Origin: Marsupella aquatica
Taxonomy: Eukaryota > Marchantiophyta
Direction: 5' to 3'
Assembly (NCBI GenBank): GCA_973895155.1
Contig: OZ316897.1
Span: 21,328,001-21,392,000 of the forward strand
Length of the DNA stretch: 64,000 nt
The position numbers were made by a program, and so were the translations under genes. The notes below the pieces were generated by a model. That model was not told the origin of the DNA, did not search any database, and was given only the letters and a program-made list of their open reading frames with translations. The stretch's first letter is position 1, and each line of letters begins with the position of its first letter. Below, one piece after another: positions 22,908 to 33,250 of the stretch.

Positions 22908-25900
22908 TTACTCCAGGTCGAATTCGTCTTTCTCGCTTGAAGGCCCAGCCTGTTCATCCCTTGGAATCGTGAACTCATCATCCGACCCAGCGTCTTGATT
23001 AACCTTGGCTGGCTGATCCCTAATCTGCTTTGCCTTGCTCAAATGCCTCGCCAAAACACTGTTTAAAGTTTTTTCTGCACAGCAATGGAGAATGTCCCTG
23101 TCTTCAACACCGACAACAAATCTCCCGGAGAATTCTCCGGCAGAAAACGAGCTACCGTCACACACAGTCCAGTCAAGGACTATGTCTTTGGGTTTTGTGA
23201 GGAATTCCATCACGGCTTGCATGAACCCAATTGAAAGCCTTTTCGATCCAGCAACAGCCGCTTCTGGACAAGGGTCAGTCTTAGGGTAACAAACACTCAA
23301 CATTGACTTATGTCTTGCATCTTTCGAAGACGTCAATGGAACATACGCTGGGTCTTTAGGAATCTTTGCACTAAATTCCACCCAACAAAAAACATCCAGG
23401 ATGAGAGTGCACACCTGCATAAAAACCAAAATACATCAGAAACAATGCTAACTTTGTTAGCGAGCTCGCTAGCATTAACTTAGTCGGAAAATAGAAAATT
23501 AACACCTAAACAAGATATGTTTGGTAGCTGAAAATTATAATTTTGTTAGCGACATCGCTAGCATTAAAACTCTCAAGAAATTTAAGGGATAACTACCTCA
23601 ATATCCATATCTGCCCTCCATAAAGGGGTGGACAACAAAACGGTATATTGCTGCACATGTTTGAATTTGTTTTTTTGCTCGACTGCCGTAAATATTTGCC
23701 TCATGTGATTGAAGTCTGTGCTGTGCAAGACAACAACATATCCGTCGTCTGAAAGCATTGGTCTCATCACTCCAAAAAATTAATATGAGAGTTTCTCGCT
23801 CCAAACATTCCAAGACGGAACCTGTTTGTCTGTAACGCTTGTTCTATGCCCAGTTGGAAGAGAAATGAATCCCAAATGTGCTCCAATCCCAGCATAAGGC
23901 TTTCCATTAATTACGACATGGTTCGGGCACTCTACGCTCTTCGACATCCCAGTAATCCATCGATCTCCATCTCCCATCCAAGATGGCCTCACTTTACTTA
24001 TGCTAATTGAGTTTGCAGTATCGGTCAAATTGCTACGAGCCAGGAAATGTCGTTGCCCATCCATCTTCAAACCACACATCCAAGCAACACCTTGAGCAAC
24101 TGAAACTTCCTCATCGTCCGCATCTAAAAGAATCTGGATGTTCCGCTTCCATTTCAAACGTTTTATACTTCCTAAATCCAATGCGCTCTTTGTTGTGACT
24201 TCGGCATCTGGGGACTGAGGTTCCTCACCATCATCTGCTCCACTCTTCAAACTCTCAGAAGCCGCTCCCTTCCTCCTCTCTGTGAAGCAAAAGACATTAG
24301 TGTCTGTATATTCGACACACATCCAGACTTAAAAATAAAAAGTAACATACAATTAATAGACTTACTTGGCTTTCCGGAAATCTGGGACCCATCTTTGGAT
24401 TTGTCCTTCAATGCTCCTTTTCTTGGCTTCCGTGCTCGACTCCTATCCACTATGGCAGCTACACCAAGACAAGCTTTTTCCATCGCCTCGCAACCACCAA
24501 CTTCAGCATCAGTGGGTGCCAATTTGGACTCGGAGATGTAAGATTCCGGAAGGAATCCTCGATTGATCATGTGAAGAGCTGCTTTCTCTGTAGTGTCAAA
24601 TGTCACAGACCATTTGTTCGAGTCCAAATACCATGGACAATGAAGAACCTCCCACTCGCTCAATCTCCTTGGAGCTTCACTTCCCTCGCAAGGAAATATA
24701 CAATATTCCCCAAACTTATCACTTGTAGGGTCCTCTTTAACCCGGGCTTTAACCCCGGCTATCCATGGGGAGAAACAGGCTGGGTAGGACCACCAATAAA
24801 ATTTGTCTGCTACTTCTCTGTCTACAAAAAATCGATACGTGTATCTCTTCGCTCTCCTCCGAAATAATGTAATGTCTACCTTCTCTCCTGTCTTGGGTGG
24901 CCAAATCTGCTTGAAAAAATGAGTTTTCACACGAGTTTGGAAATCCTCAAAATCCTCCTCAATGTCAAGGATTAGCGAAGCTTTTGTCTTCTCTGAAGAC
25001 GTAAGGATCCTCGACTCAGGGACAGTAGGCATTACCTCAAAAACAATTTCAGACATGAGGGAAGACGAAATTGACTCGACTTGCTCCCACACTGCCCAAC
25101 GATGAAGCCAAAGCTTAGTCTCACCATCTGAGAATTGACCTGGATGAAAGAATTTTTTCCGAAGCTCAGGACGACACTGTGCCTCCAGGAGTGTACATCA
25201 GAGCTCTGGGGATAAAGAGGTCACACCAGTGAACAATCGAGCTTGATCAAGACCACAAGAAACATTTCCCCTGCCTTTGTCATCTGTTCTCTGGGCCTCC
25301 TTTCTCTTGTTCTCGCAGTAGTTATGCATTTCGACACATTTCTTGAAAAAGTCTCCAAACTCAGGATTTAGTAATGGACCGATCTTTGGAACTTTCACAT
25401 TCCAATCAGCAAGTTGTTCTTTCATCATGTCATGCATTGCTAAGTCCTGTGCAGCCTTGGAAAGGGGCTCGCCTTGAGCCTCCTTAAGAGCAAATTTCTT
25501 CTTAAGGTCCTCGGTCTACGATGCAATGTTAGCAGCGGATAGAATATAAGTGCAGGCATCCAACGTCATGTTCTTCGAATACCATGCGGCCTTCCGCAAA
25601 TTGGCCATCTTCTACTGGAAAAGTTTGTAATTCTCAGCGTCGATGATATCTTTGTAAATGGATAAGTCATTGTTCAGAATCTTCTGGACGCGTTCAGCCT
25701 CCAAAACCCAGGAATTCTCTACATGACATTGAGTTAACCTGCCACAACATGCCTCATGTTAGCGAGATCGCTAGCTGAAAGTGACCTGGTAAAAATGAAA
25801 TTTCAGAACTATCTTATCATGAGAAGTCCCACCTGTTCAATGCGTGCATAGCCGACTCGATCTGAACGAAAGAGTTCTTTTCACCCTTAAAGATCTTGCA

Positions 25901-26608
25901 GACCACTCGAGGATGGTACTTAATATCATCCGGATGTTCCTCCGCCAGTTGGCTCCACGAATACAATCGGTGGTTTCCATCGAAAACATAGAACATTTTG
26001 TCCTTGAGGATCTGGAAAGAAACATGAGAATCACATTCGCGCTCAAACTCCTTGTTTTGCAACACCCAAATATCATCCCAAGTTTCGCGGATGGCATGTG
26101 TACAGATCTGGATTTCTCCATCCTTGTTTGTCATCTGAACGTAAAATCGAGGCGCATCCTCGATGTAACCCTGCATTTTGAACTCGGACTTCAATGTGTC
26201 TATCGCAGTGGAATCCTTCTGCAGAGACCGGACAATCTGCATGTTTCTCATCCGGCATAGAGGAATTCGGGTGGGAGCCAATGCAAATCCAAACTCATTC
26301 ACTCCAAACGAGTGAAGATGACGGTTTATGACAACCGTGTAAGGTTCCAAAGCGCTAGGATCAAACACAAGAGCAACTACGTCTACCGCTGTCACCATCT
26401 TGGGCCGCCTTGGAGTCTTCAATCCCGCTGCAAGCGCTTTCTTGTTCGCTGTGGACCTAGTTTCTCTCCTTGTCGACTCCCTAGACTGAAACGATCCTCT
26501 CAAAGAAATACTCTCTGGAGACAACGATGACTCCATGAAATAAAACCCTTCGGAGAAGAGTGCTTGAGCCCGAAGACTGCAGCGGCTGCACGCGTCAAAA
26601 ACGTCCAT
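22908..26608 (-). pseudogene. ParB/sulfiredoxin-like domain fused to N6/N4 DNA methyltransferase-like domain
   Basis: Minus-strand exons by eye: 26608-about 25833; about 25738-24366; 24284-about 23599; about 23413-22908. Exon 1 has a ParB-type fold signature, FYVFDGNHRLYSW, with DGNHR at residues 210-214. The last two exons carry methyltransferase-like blocks: a strand and Gly turn (LSDDGYVVVLHS, near 23745) and a C-terminal motif-I block, KPKDIVLDWTVCDGSSFSAG then RFVVGVED (near 23190-23100). That order (motif I last) is the permuted beta class of adenine-N6/cytosine-N4 enzymes. A canonical (D/N/S)PP(Y/F) motif was not found; NGKPY near 23905 sits about where it is expected. In-frame stops at about 25616, 25515, 25198 and 23780 show it is dead; at least three could be C-to-T. 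ParB-methylase fusions are known in phages and bacterial mobile elements. The acidic tail is natural-looking. Confidence 0.68.
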
Positions 26609-27214
26609 AGAGCACCTCCTTTCGGAGAATTAGGACAGCCGTACAAACTGCTATGAACTCCCTCCGAAGCCTTACAGAGTTACGATAGTGAATACTGACA
26701 ACGATCGACAGTACGATGTAAGGAATAACAGAAATCTCCTGGCAGGGACCACTAGTTGTACTTTTTGGAAAACATGAAGAACAACCTTCACGACCGATAA
26801 TCTTATCCAGACAAAATACTCCAGGTGTCCCGTGTAATTTGTACCGTTGACATTATGGTACCCGTTGACTATTCCCAACGGAATCCTAACGGTAAACTTC
26901 CTCAAAAATCAGTTTGACTTTTTGGCTAGTGAGATCGCTGGCATAAACTCAATGACACAGGTATCCTTAAAAGAGTTGAAATCAACGGTTTTCTTGCCAT
27001 AAAACTATCAAAACCAAGCTAGCGAGATCGCTAGCATGGGAGACGTCCCTATACGTTGAGTAAAAGACAAAATAACGGTAAAATCAACGGGAACGAACTG
27101 ACAATCTGTTCGGATTGTTGTTTCCGTTGGGAAAAACCCAGTTTTGGTCCTACAAATAGAATTCGTATGGGAGATTCAAAACATAGTGGTTGTATTTTTG
27201 TATGCTGAGAAGAG
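26609..27214. promoter_or_regulatory. Divergent promoter region of the MULE
   Basis: This 606-bp gap separates the two divergently read MULE genes. It carries two of the 18-bp palindromes (26925-26942 and 27018-27035), the second about 180 bp before the transposase ATG. The layout suggests one regulatory region driving both genes, perhaps controlled by whatever protein binds the palindromes. No TATA box was assigned. Confidence 0.55.
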
Positions 27215-30200
27215 ATGATGTCGATGAATTCCAAGGTGGTTTTGGAGCGTAGAATGATGGGAGACGTGGTGGTACTCCCAAGTGCCCCTAACTCGTCGGA
27301 GGTTAGGGTGACAGAGTCATTCCTTGCAACTCGTTTTGGAATTCCAAAAGATGACCTTGTCATGAAGTTGTTTGAGTTGTATTCTCAAAATGGGCCACGG
27401 AGTCACGAGTTGAGAGAGGACAGTAGTACTTCCGGGAAGGTCTGGACGCTGAAGGTTGGATCTTGTGTCGAGGTTCTGTCCAGTAAAGATGGTTTTCCTG
27501 ATGTCATTTTGGAACCCATGGAATTAGATCCCGTTCATCAAACTCCTATGATTGATCTTGGGACGCCTCCCAAAGACAGAGCTCCCGAGGTCATTGAAAT
27601 ATCTCCAGAGAGTATAAGGCAAGACACATCTTGTGGTTCGATGAAGTCACGAGATGGTTCCGAACCCGAAGGGTTAGCGACAAATTTGATTGAAAGGACT
27701 GGGGATAGCATGACCACAGTGTATCAGATGAGTGCCTATGACGCTTTTCTCAATATCAGTGGAGCGAGTGAACTTGCACAATTTAGAAGAGGGAATCAAT
27801 GGAATGAATGTCAGGTTTCGACTCTGCCATCGACATACAATGGTAACGTTGTTTTTGAACTTCCTCCAGTCGAGTGGGGCGGGAGGGGAGGAGGTCTCCA
27901 AGATATGGATCGAGAGAAGGACAGCTATCCTTGGACGAGACTAGTGACTACATCTGCGAATTTGAAGCCAAGGTTTCATTGGGCTGTGTCGAAAGTTTGT
28001 TGCGCTGGAATTCTTGAATGCCATAATTTGGGTTGCCGGAAGTTGAAACATACTGGAGTGAAAAATGACTGCGCTTTCAGAGGGAAAGGGTTGTTGACTG
28101 ACATCTTTCGTCTTGGAGAGCAAGTGAGTGAGGGAGGACTTGTCTGTGGCTTCTGTGAAGAGAGGCCTCTCTGTATTTGAGAATGCCCGGCAAAACTGTT
28201 GTATGTGTACCCTAAGCAAGGTTTGGAGAGTCACATTTCAATGCATATGTCCAGATTGGCTGTGCATATGGGATTCCATGATCACCCTGTTTGGAAGGGA
28301 AAATCTCGTTCTACGAGAAAAACAGCGGAAGATGTGGTTTTAGGGGTCCATCGGTTGAATCCAGTCTCAACTCCCGCACGTCTGAGAAACCAGTCAATTG
28401 GGAACCTTGTCTCACTATTGCATCCAGAATCATCGGCTCAGTTGTCGAGAGAAGAACAACAAGAAATCGGAGTAGTTTCTACCGCTCCAAAGTTCCAACC
28501 TATTCTTCGGAGTGTGAAGATGGATAATCCTAAAAAAGGAGAACTTGACTCACTTCATGAAATGCAATCACGTAACAATTTCCCTTTCGTGCAAAGGTAC
28601 CTGTTTCCCGGTCAAGGAAACAGAAATGATCGAGCGCATGTATTCAAAATGAGTACAAATGGTCCTGGATCGGGTGTGGAAATTTTGAGGAGCATGGAGG
28701 CTGGAGGAGCATTGGAAGGTTCGTGGGTCAGTTTTGACGTGATGCATCGTATCACTAGTGGATGGTTGACCTTCAGCGCACACGTGTATGACCATAATTA
28801 CCGCGCTTTGTGTACAATTTTCACTTGCGAGTTGAGAGCCGAAGACATAGAGTTGCTTGAAACTGCGTGGAGGTTAATGGTAGATGTCGCATCCAAGAAT
28901 GGAGTGCATAATCCCATTATTGGAGGATTCATAGCAGACAATGCGGAGGCTGGCTGGATTTCTGTGAGAAGGGTATTTTTTGGAGGTGTCAGAAATCCTC
29001 TGAAAGAGCATAGTGATGCTTTCCATCTCTCAATCCCTCAGAAGACACACTTTGGAGGGGATCAAGGAGGGGTGTCATGCGGAGCACTATAAGATGTGGG
29101 AGAAGTTAAGAATTGCTCCAACATACGTCGAAGCATATCGTATCGCCGAAGACATTCAAAAATGGTGGAAAGAGGGGAATTGTCACCCTTCCAAGCTTAA
29201 ATCACTACAAGGGTGGATTTCATGGTGGGTTGTGTGGTGGAGACAATGGGGTAACTTTATTCGTGTGGTGAGTAACGGTGAATTCTTTCTGATGAGTTTA
29301 AGCTAACGAGATCGCTAGCAATAAAACTTCTTTTCATAAATGTATTTTGGTCACCGACTGAAACATTAGACTGTCTCAAAATAGACATATCACTAGTGAA
29401 TACAAGTGTTAACTCTGCTCATTTTTCAGACGCAAACTGCGAAGGAGTCTGCTCTGATGCCAAACTGTGCGGGAGCTAAATCTGCTCACGCATCAATGCG
29501 TTCCTACCAGCTGAAGAAGAAAATTGGTTTGATTGAAGCCTATGAAGTTGACCAGAATCGAGCAGCTGGACAGATTGCAGCGTTCACTGCATACTTGGAA
29601 GGGTGTCACCGTGGGAATGGTCCTACAATATTTGAGCTGGCCTTCAGAAATGCAGATACAATGGGGTCTATGGATGCCTATGAGAAGGCATCCAATCTAC
29701 TATTTGAATCATCTGGAAAATATGAGTTCTATAGAACTGTGCCTTTACATGGAGATCTTAGAACAACGTCAGGGAAACGGAAGGGTAGTGCTTCTGCTTC
29801 TATTCATGAAAACGATTCTCATAGACATGATAAGATATTGCGCACAGTGGCGTCGCGGTCTAGTTTGAAAAGAAGAAATCTTTACACAAAATTTGGTAAC
29901 TTCAGCGGTGCTTCTGATATTGGTGGACCTTCAGACTTTCCTGGCGATGAAGACAACCCCACTTGCCATGGACCTTCTCTTCCTCGTGAAGTTATAAATA
30001 TATCAGATGATGGTGAAGAACTTAGCCGTGGAGATACAACACAGGACCCGAACTATGTTGGAGAAATACCACAGCCTCAAAATAATCGGGATTCACCCCG
30101 AAGGATCCCTTTTGTTGAAGAGGTTGATGTGACATATGGGACCTGGCACTTGAGGCGGAGTGGAAAAGGGAGTGGACCTGTTTGCAATGGACGAGTGGAC

Positions 30201-30992
30201 CGAAGTGTGTTTGGAAGAGATGAGTGCAGGAATCTCATCAAAGAAACTGGAATGAAGGCATTCCGGGCTGGAGTAGTTGGTGTTGCGATTCACGGATTGA
30301 GGTTGTCATCTCCACATTGTCAGCTTCTATACTTCTGTCCGAATAATAGGTGCCATAAAACAGGTGGCAAAAGGACTCTTGCCCAGCTTCCGGAACCACC
30401 TGAGGCATTGCAAGTCCAACATGGGACCAGGCTGACCCCAACAGAGATTGACTTTCTTCTTCGAAATGGGATTGAAATCAGAGGATTATCATACTCTGAT
30501 CCAGCACCGATTGGGTCGTTCTCCTCTCCAAATCGTGTTGACCTCCGAATTGATGTGAACTCCTTCCCAGAAAGAGTTGACATTGGTATTCCAAACCGTA
30601 GATTCAAGACCCGGAATGGGAAAGGCGTTCGTCAACGTTTCCAGAACACCCCGGAGCTTCTCAAACGCATTCGATCTACGACTAACGAACATATGAGAGT
30701 CATTGGAAGTGAGAAGATATGCCTCGGAAACAGGTGGGGATGGCAATATCTTATCGTCACTCACGAGACAGATTCTAAAATTGCACACAAGTAGTGGGTC
30801 CAAGTGTGTTGCTTTCCTTCTTGCTCATGTGATGACTTCTACAAGAGACACACGAGAGGAAGACCCTATATGTCTTGTAAACACCTCCTCTGGGTGTACT
30901 TAAACAAGTTCTCACTGAATCTAGACAGAGACGATCTTGTGAAGCAGCCAGTTCTGACTGTTGCTGAAGTAAGGAGTTTGATTCCGTTGTAG
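27215..30992 (+). pseudogene. MULE transposase: GCM-like zinc region, DDE core, SWIM finger
   Basis: The ATG at 27215 opens an N-terminal region that is acidic and Pro-rich. A Cys/His-rich segment follows (about 27985-28285; C-x4-C, then CGFC, ending HMGFHDHP), resembling WRKY-GCM zinc fingers. The DDE core has Asp at 28736-28738 (SFDVMHR) and Asp at 28937-28939 (FIADNAEAGW), then FHLSQSLRR. An intron runs about 29269-29429 (GTGAGT...CAG) and contains a palindrome. The C-terminus has a SWIM-type finger, CSC at about 30822-30830 then CKH about 18 residues on. Lesions: TGA 28178-28180 (CGA would fit), a frameshift near 29025 and TAG 30792-30794 (CAG would fit). All segments are otherwise in a consistent frame. 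Catalytic Glu not placed. Confidence 0.78.
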
Positions 30993-31559
30993 TGTAGTTG
31001 ACTTAATCTCTATTATCCGTTGAGGTGAACGTTTCAGCGTCCCTAATTTTGTCGCCTTTTTGGTTTTCAGAACAGAGGAAAGTCCTCCACCTCACTAATT
31101 ATATTGTGTATGCAATGTTAGCGAGGGTCTAGTACTATTCTATACGTATCGGCAATAGTGTTTATTTTTCTAGCGATGTCTCTGGCATTAAACCCGTAAA
31201 GTAAGTTTTAGGTTTCCCGTAAACGGTTTCTTTTTGACCAAGTTCTACATAACGTAGAGTTCAATAACTCATGTATTTTAATTGTTTTTGGGATATACAT
31301 TCGAGAAAACAAACCATTTTAGTCACGCATAGTTTTACTAGCGATGTCGCTAGCAAAACTAGTACTGTAAGTCCAAACATTGCAGTCGGCAGTCTTCTCA
31401 AGAAGTTATTTCAAAATGAACAAAGATGTTCTCCCTTACAACTGTGTTGGACATTGAGTGTCGAAGAACTTTTTCAGATCCCAGATCTACAAAATAGACA
31501 CAGTCTACAAAATGTTTATGCCCCTACAACATGGACTACCGTTACTGTTTCCTATTCAA

Positions 31560-31640
31560 GGGCTCGCTGCCTTGTACGCATCGGAGTCAGAGTCGGATAC
31601 TGTATCATAGTCGGAGGAAGCGAGGATGTTTTCCGTGCTC
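31560..31640 (-). pseudogene. Duplicated C-terminal fragment of the small acidic MULE protein
   Basis: On the minus strand this encodes about 23 residues ending SDSDSDAYKAASP and a stop, nearly identical to the end of the gene at 31903-32331. The rest of the duplicate is not recognisable. It lies between two of the 18-bp palindromes. Confidence 0.75.
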
Positions 31641-31902
31641 GCATGTTATCCACAACGGAAATCACTCAAGTACCAATAGGCAATATTTACTAGCGATCTC
31701 GCTAGCAAGGTATGCACTCATGAAATTGAAAAAACTTCCGAAGCTTTATTCGAATATTGTCCAATATTTATCAAAACATCTGTAACTGACAAAATGTCCG
31801 TGTCCTACCGATCATTTCATTTTAAGGTCACGGACTTGGCAGAGATTAATTGTAAAACTACAGGGGTTCGCAACGCGGAGTGATTGTTGTCTAGGGTACT
31901 AT

Positions 31903-32331
31903 TCATGGAGATGCTGCCTTGTAGGCATCTGAATCTGTGTCCGAATCTGTATCATAATCGAACGAAGCGAGGATGTCGGATGTCCAGTAGTTGTGTATGT
32001 CAATGTCCCTCCAGTAAGACTCCTCCTCCTCTCTCTTCCGCTTCTCTGAAACTCCCTTAGAAATGGATACGTTTGTGCGAGAAGACATTGGTGCTCTGGA
32101 AACAACGCTTGAAGTTGTTTCCTTCGGCGGTGCAGGTCGCTGAGTTGAAGCAGAGGCAACAGGCGGGACCCGACTGGATGATGATCCAGCCTTGAGCGGA
32201 GGGGTAACACTCTTCCTTGCCGGAGGAGAGCTTGGTGGTGAGTCCACTGGGCCGTCAGTTTCGGCGTTGTAGCGGCGGACCTCCAGAACCCATTTGGGTT
32301 TTGGAGCGGAAGGGTCATCATTTTTTGCCAT
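31903..32331 (-). CDS. Small acidic-tailed MULE protein, 142 aa
   Basis: An intact frame on the minus strand, starting MAKNDDPSAPKPKWV. A Pro/Ser-rich middle is followed by a basic KRKREEEE stretch and a strongly acidic tail (DYDTDSDTDSDAY). No known domain is recognised. It lies 3' of and opposite to the transposase, as a third frame inside the element. A partial C-terminal duplicate next to it suggests this is a real gene. It could be a DNA-binding or bridging accessory protein; that is a guess. Confidence 0.55.
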   Translation of the reverse strand: MAKNDDPSAPKPKWVLEVRRYNAETDGPVDSPPSSPPARKSVTPPLKAGSSSSRVPPVASASTQRPAPPKETTSSVVSRAPMSSRTNVSISKGVSEKRKREEEESYWRDIDIHNYWTSDILASFDYDTDSDTDSDAYKAASP

Positions 32332-33241
32332 TTATGTCTGTAACAAACGCTTCTGTGTATCAGATTACTTTCTCAACATGTGTTTACCAAATAGAAACAG
32401 TCACATTCAAAACATCCAAGCTCATCAAGTCAAAACGCGCAAAACTACGAGAAGGAAAAAGAGAACTGGGAAAACCAGACTTTCTCATGAACAATAATAC
32501 TATTTGTTGTGAAGAGGTCTTCCCGTATCAAACTTACATCTCTTTGTGCGACAAAAACTTTGCAAGAATGCGACACACCCGAGAACACCAGATCCCCTCC
32601 TCGCCCGCGGATATGACAACACAAGCTCAATTGAAGTTACTCTGCGATGCGAAGACGATCACGAAAGAGTGAGGAGACGATGAAAGTCAAATAATGAGAA
32701 CACTGTTAGGAATGGAGATGAGTCGAGAGGTCCGAATGACATATAGTGCATTTTCGGAGCCTCAGATCCTCTCAAACAGTTTCGCGTTTCACGCTTCACT
32801 CATGAGGAAGGGGACATTGGATTCCGTCGTGATATGATACGGCTTAGTGCTGTTGCTGCAACGGTTTACACCCATGATTACTAATGAGTGATTTTCGTGT
32901 GTCATGACCGCACGGAGTATTTCGTGCGAGAATGATGGGCAGAGTTATGGCTAGCAACTTCGCTGGCCTGATGTACTGTAGAATTATATGTTTAATTATG
33001 GTGCCGTCGACGACCGTTCGTGTCCAGGGAATACATAATATGTACCAATGCATCGTCGGGGTCGCTTTTTAAACCCAACGGGAGTTAAAATAAATAGGTG
33101 GAATAGAAGGTTCCTTTTAGGCTAGCGAGTGTCACTTTTTGCTAGCAAGGTTGTTTTCGTGCCAAATTTTGGGTATTCCAAGGAGAAAATGATCCCGTGT
33201 GAGGAAATTTTTTACTGTTTCCTCGCACGCTACAATGACCC
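32332..33241. other. Right noncoding end of the MULE
   Basis: No gene is supported here. It holds a degenerate palindrome (32950-32967), half-sites at 33121-33150 and the right terminal repeat (33215-33241). Confidence 0.7.
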
Positions 33242-33250
33242 TCAAATTGT
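33242..33250 (+). repeat. MULE target-site duplication, right
   Basis: TCAAATTGT, identical to 19650-19658. Confidence 0.88.

Larger units (their letters stand above)
19694..33150. repeat. Dispersed 18-bp palindromes GYTAGCGANNTCGCTAGC (about 12)
   Basis: Full or near-full copies: 23457-23474, 23545-23562, 25758-25775, 26925-26942 (degenerate), 27018-27035, 29302-29319, 31170-31186 (degenerate), 31337-31354, 31689-31706 and 32950-32967 (degenerate). Half-site pairs lie at 19694-19720 and 33121-33150, near the two ends of the element, and a decayed copy is at 31117. None falls in a recognised exon: they sit in introns, between genes, in the shared promoter and subterminally. The two central bases vary while the arms are conserved, as expected for a dimeric protein-binding site. 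None was noticed outside the MULE. Confidence 0.85.
19659..33241. mobile_element. MULE-type transposon with ParB-methyltransferase gene, 13.6 kb
   Basis: The ends form a 27-bp inverted repeat (22 identical) containing GTGCGAGGAAACAG at 19672-19685 and, inverted, at 33215-33228. It is bordered by the exact 9-bp duplication TCAAATTGT. Excision leaves the TnpA-like exon in frame. Contents: a solo LTR (19775-22211); a small minus-strand frame (22889-22465); a minus-strand ParB/methyltransferase-like gene (26608-22908); a plus-strand transposase (27215-30992); a minus-strand small acidic protein (32331-31903) with a partial duplicate. Dispersed 18-bp palindromes occupy the noncoding parts. MULE assignment rests on the 9-bp duplication, DDE core and SWIM finger; the family is not one I can name. 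Confidence 0.88.

Noticed and set aside
22908-26608. Bacterial or plasmid contamination suggested by ParB and methylase domains
   Set aside because: The gene has plant-like introns and lies between MULE ends inside a CACTA exon, so it belongs to the plant assembly.
23457-31706. CRISPR-like spaced repeats
   Set aside because: Spacing is irregular (hundreds to thousands of bases), repeats are palindromic and 18 bp, and the setting is a eukaryotic transposon.
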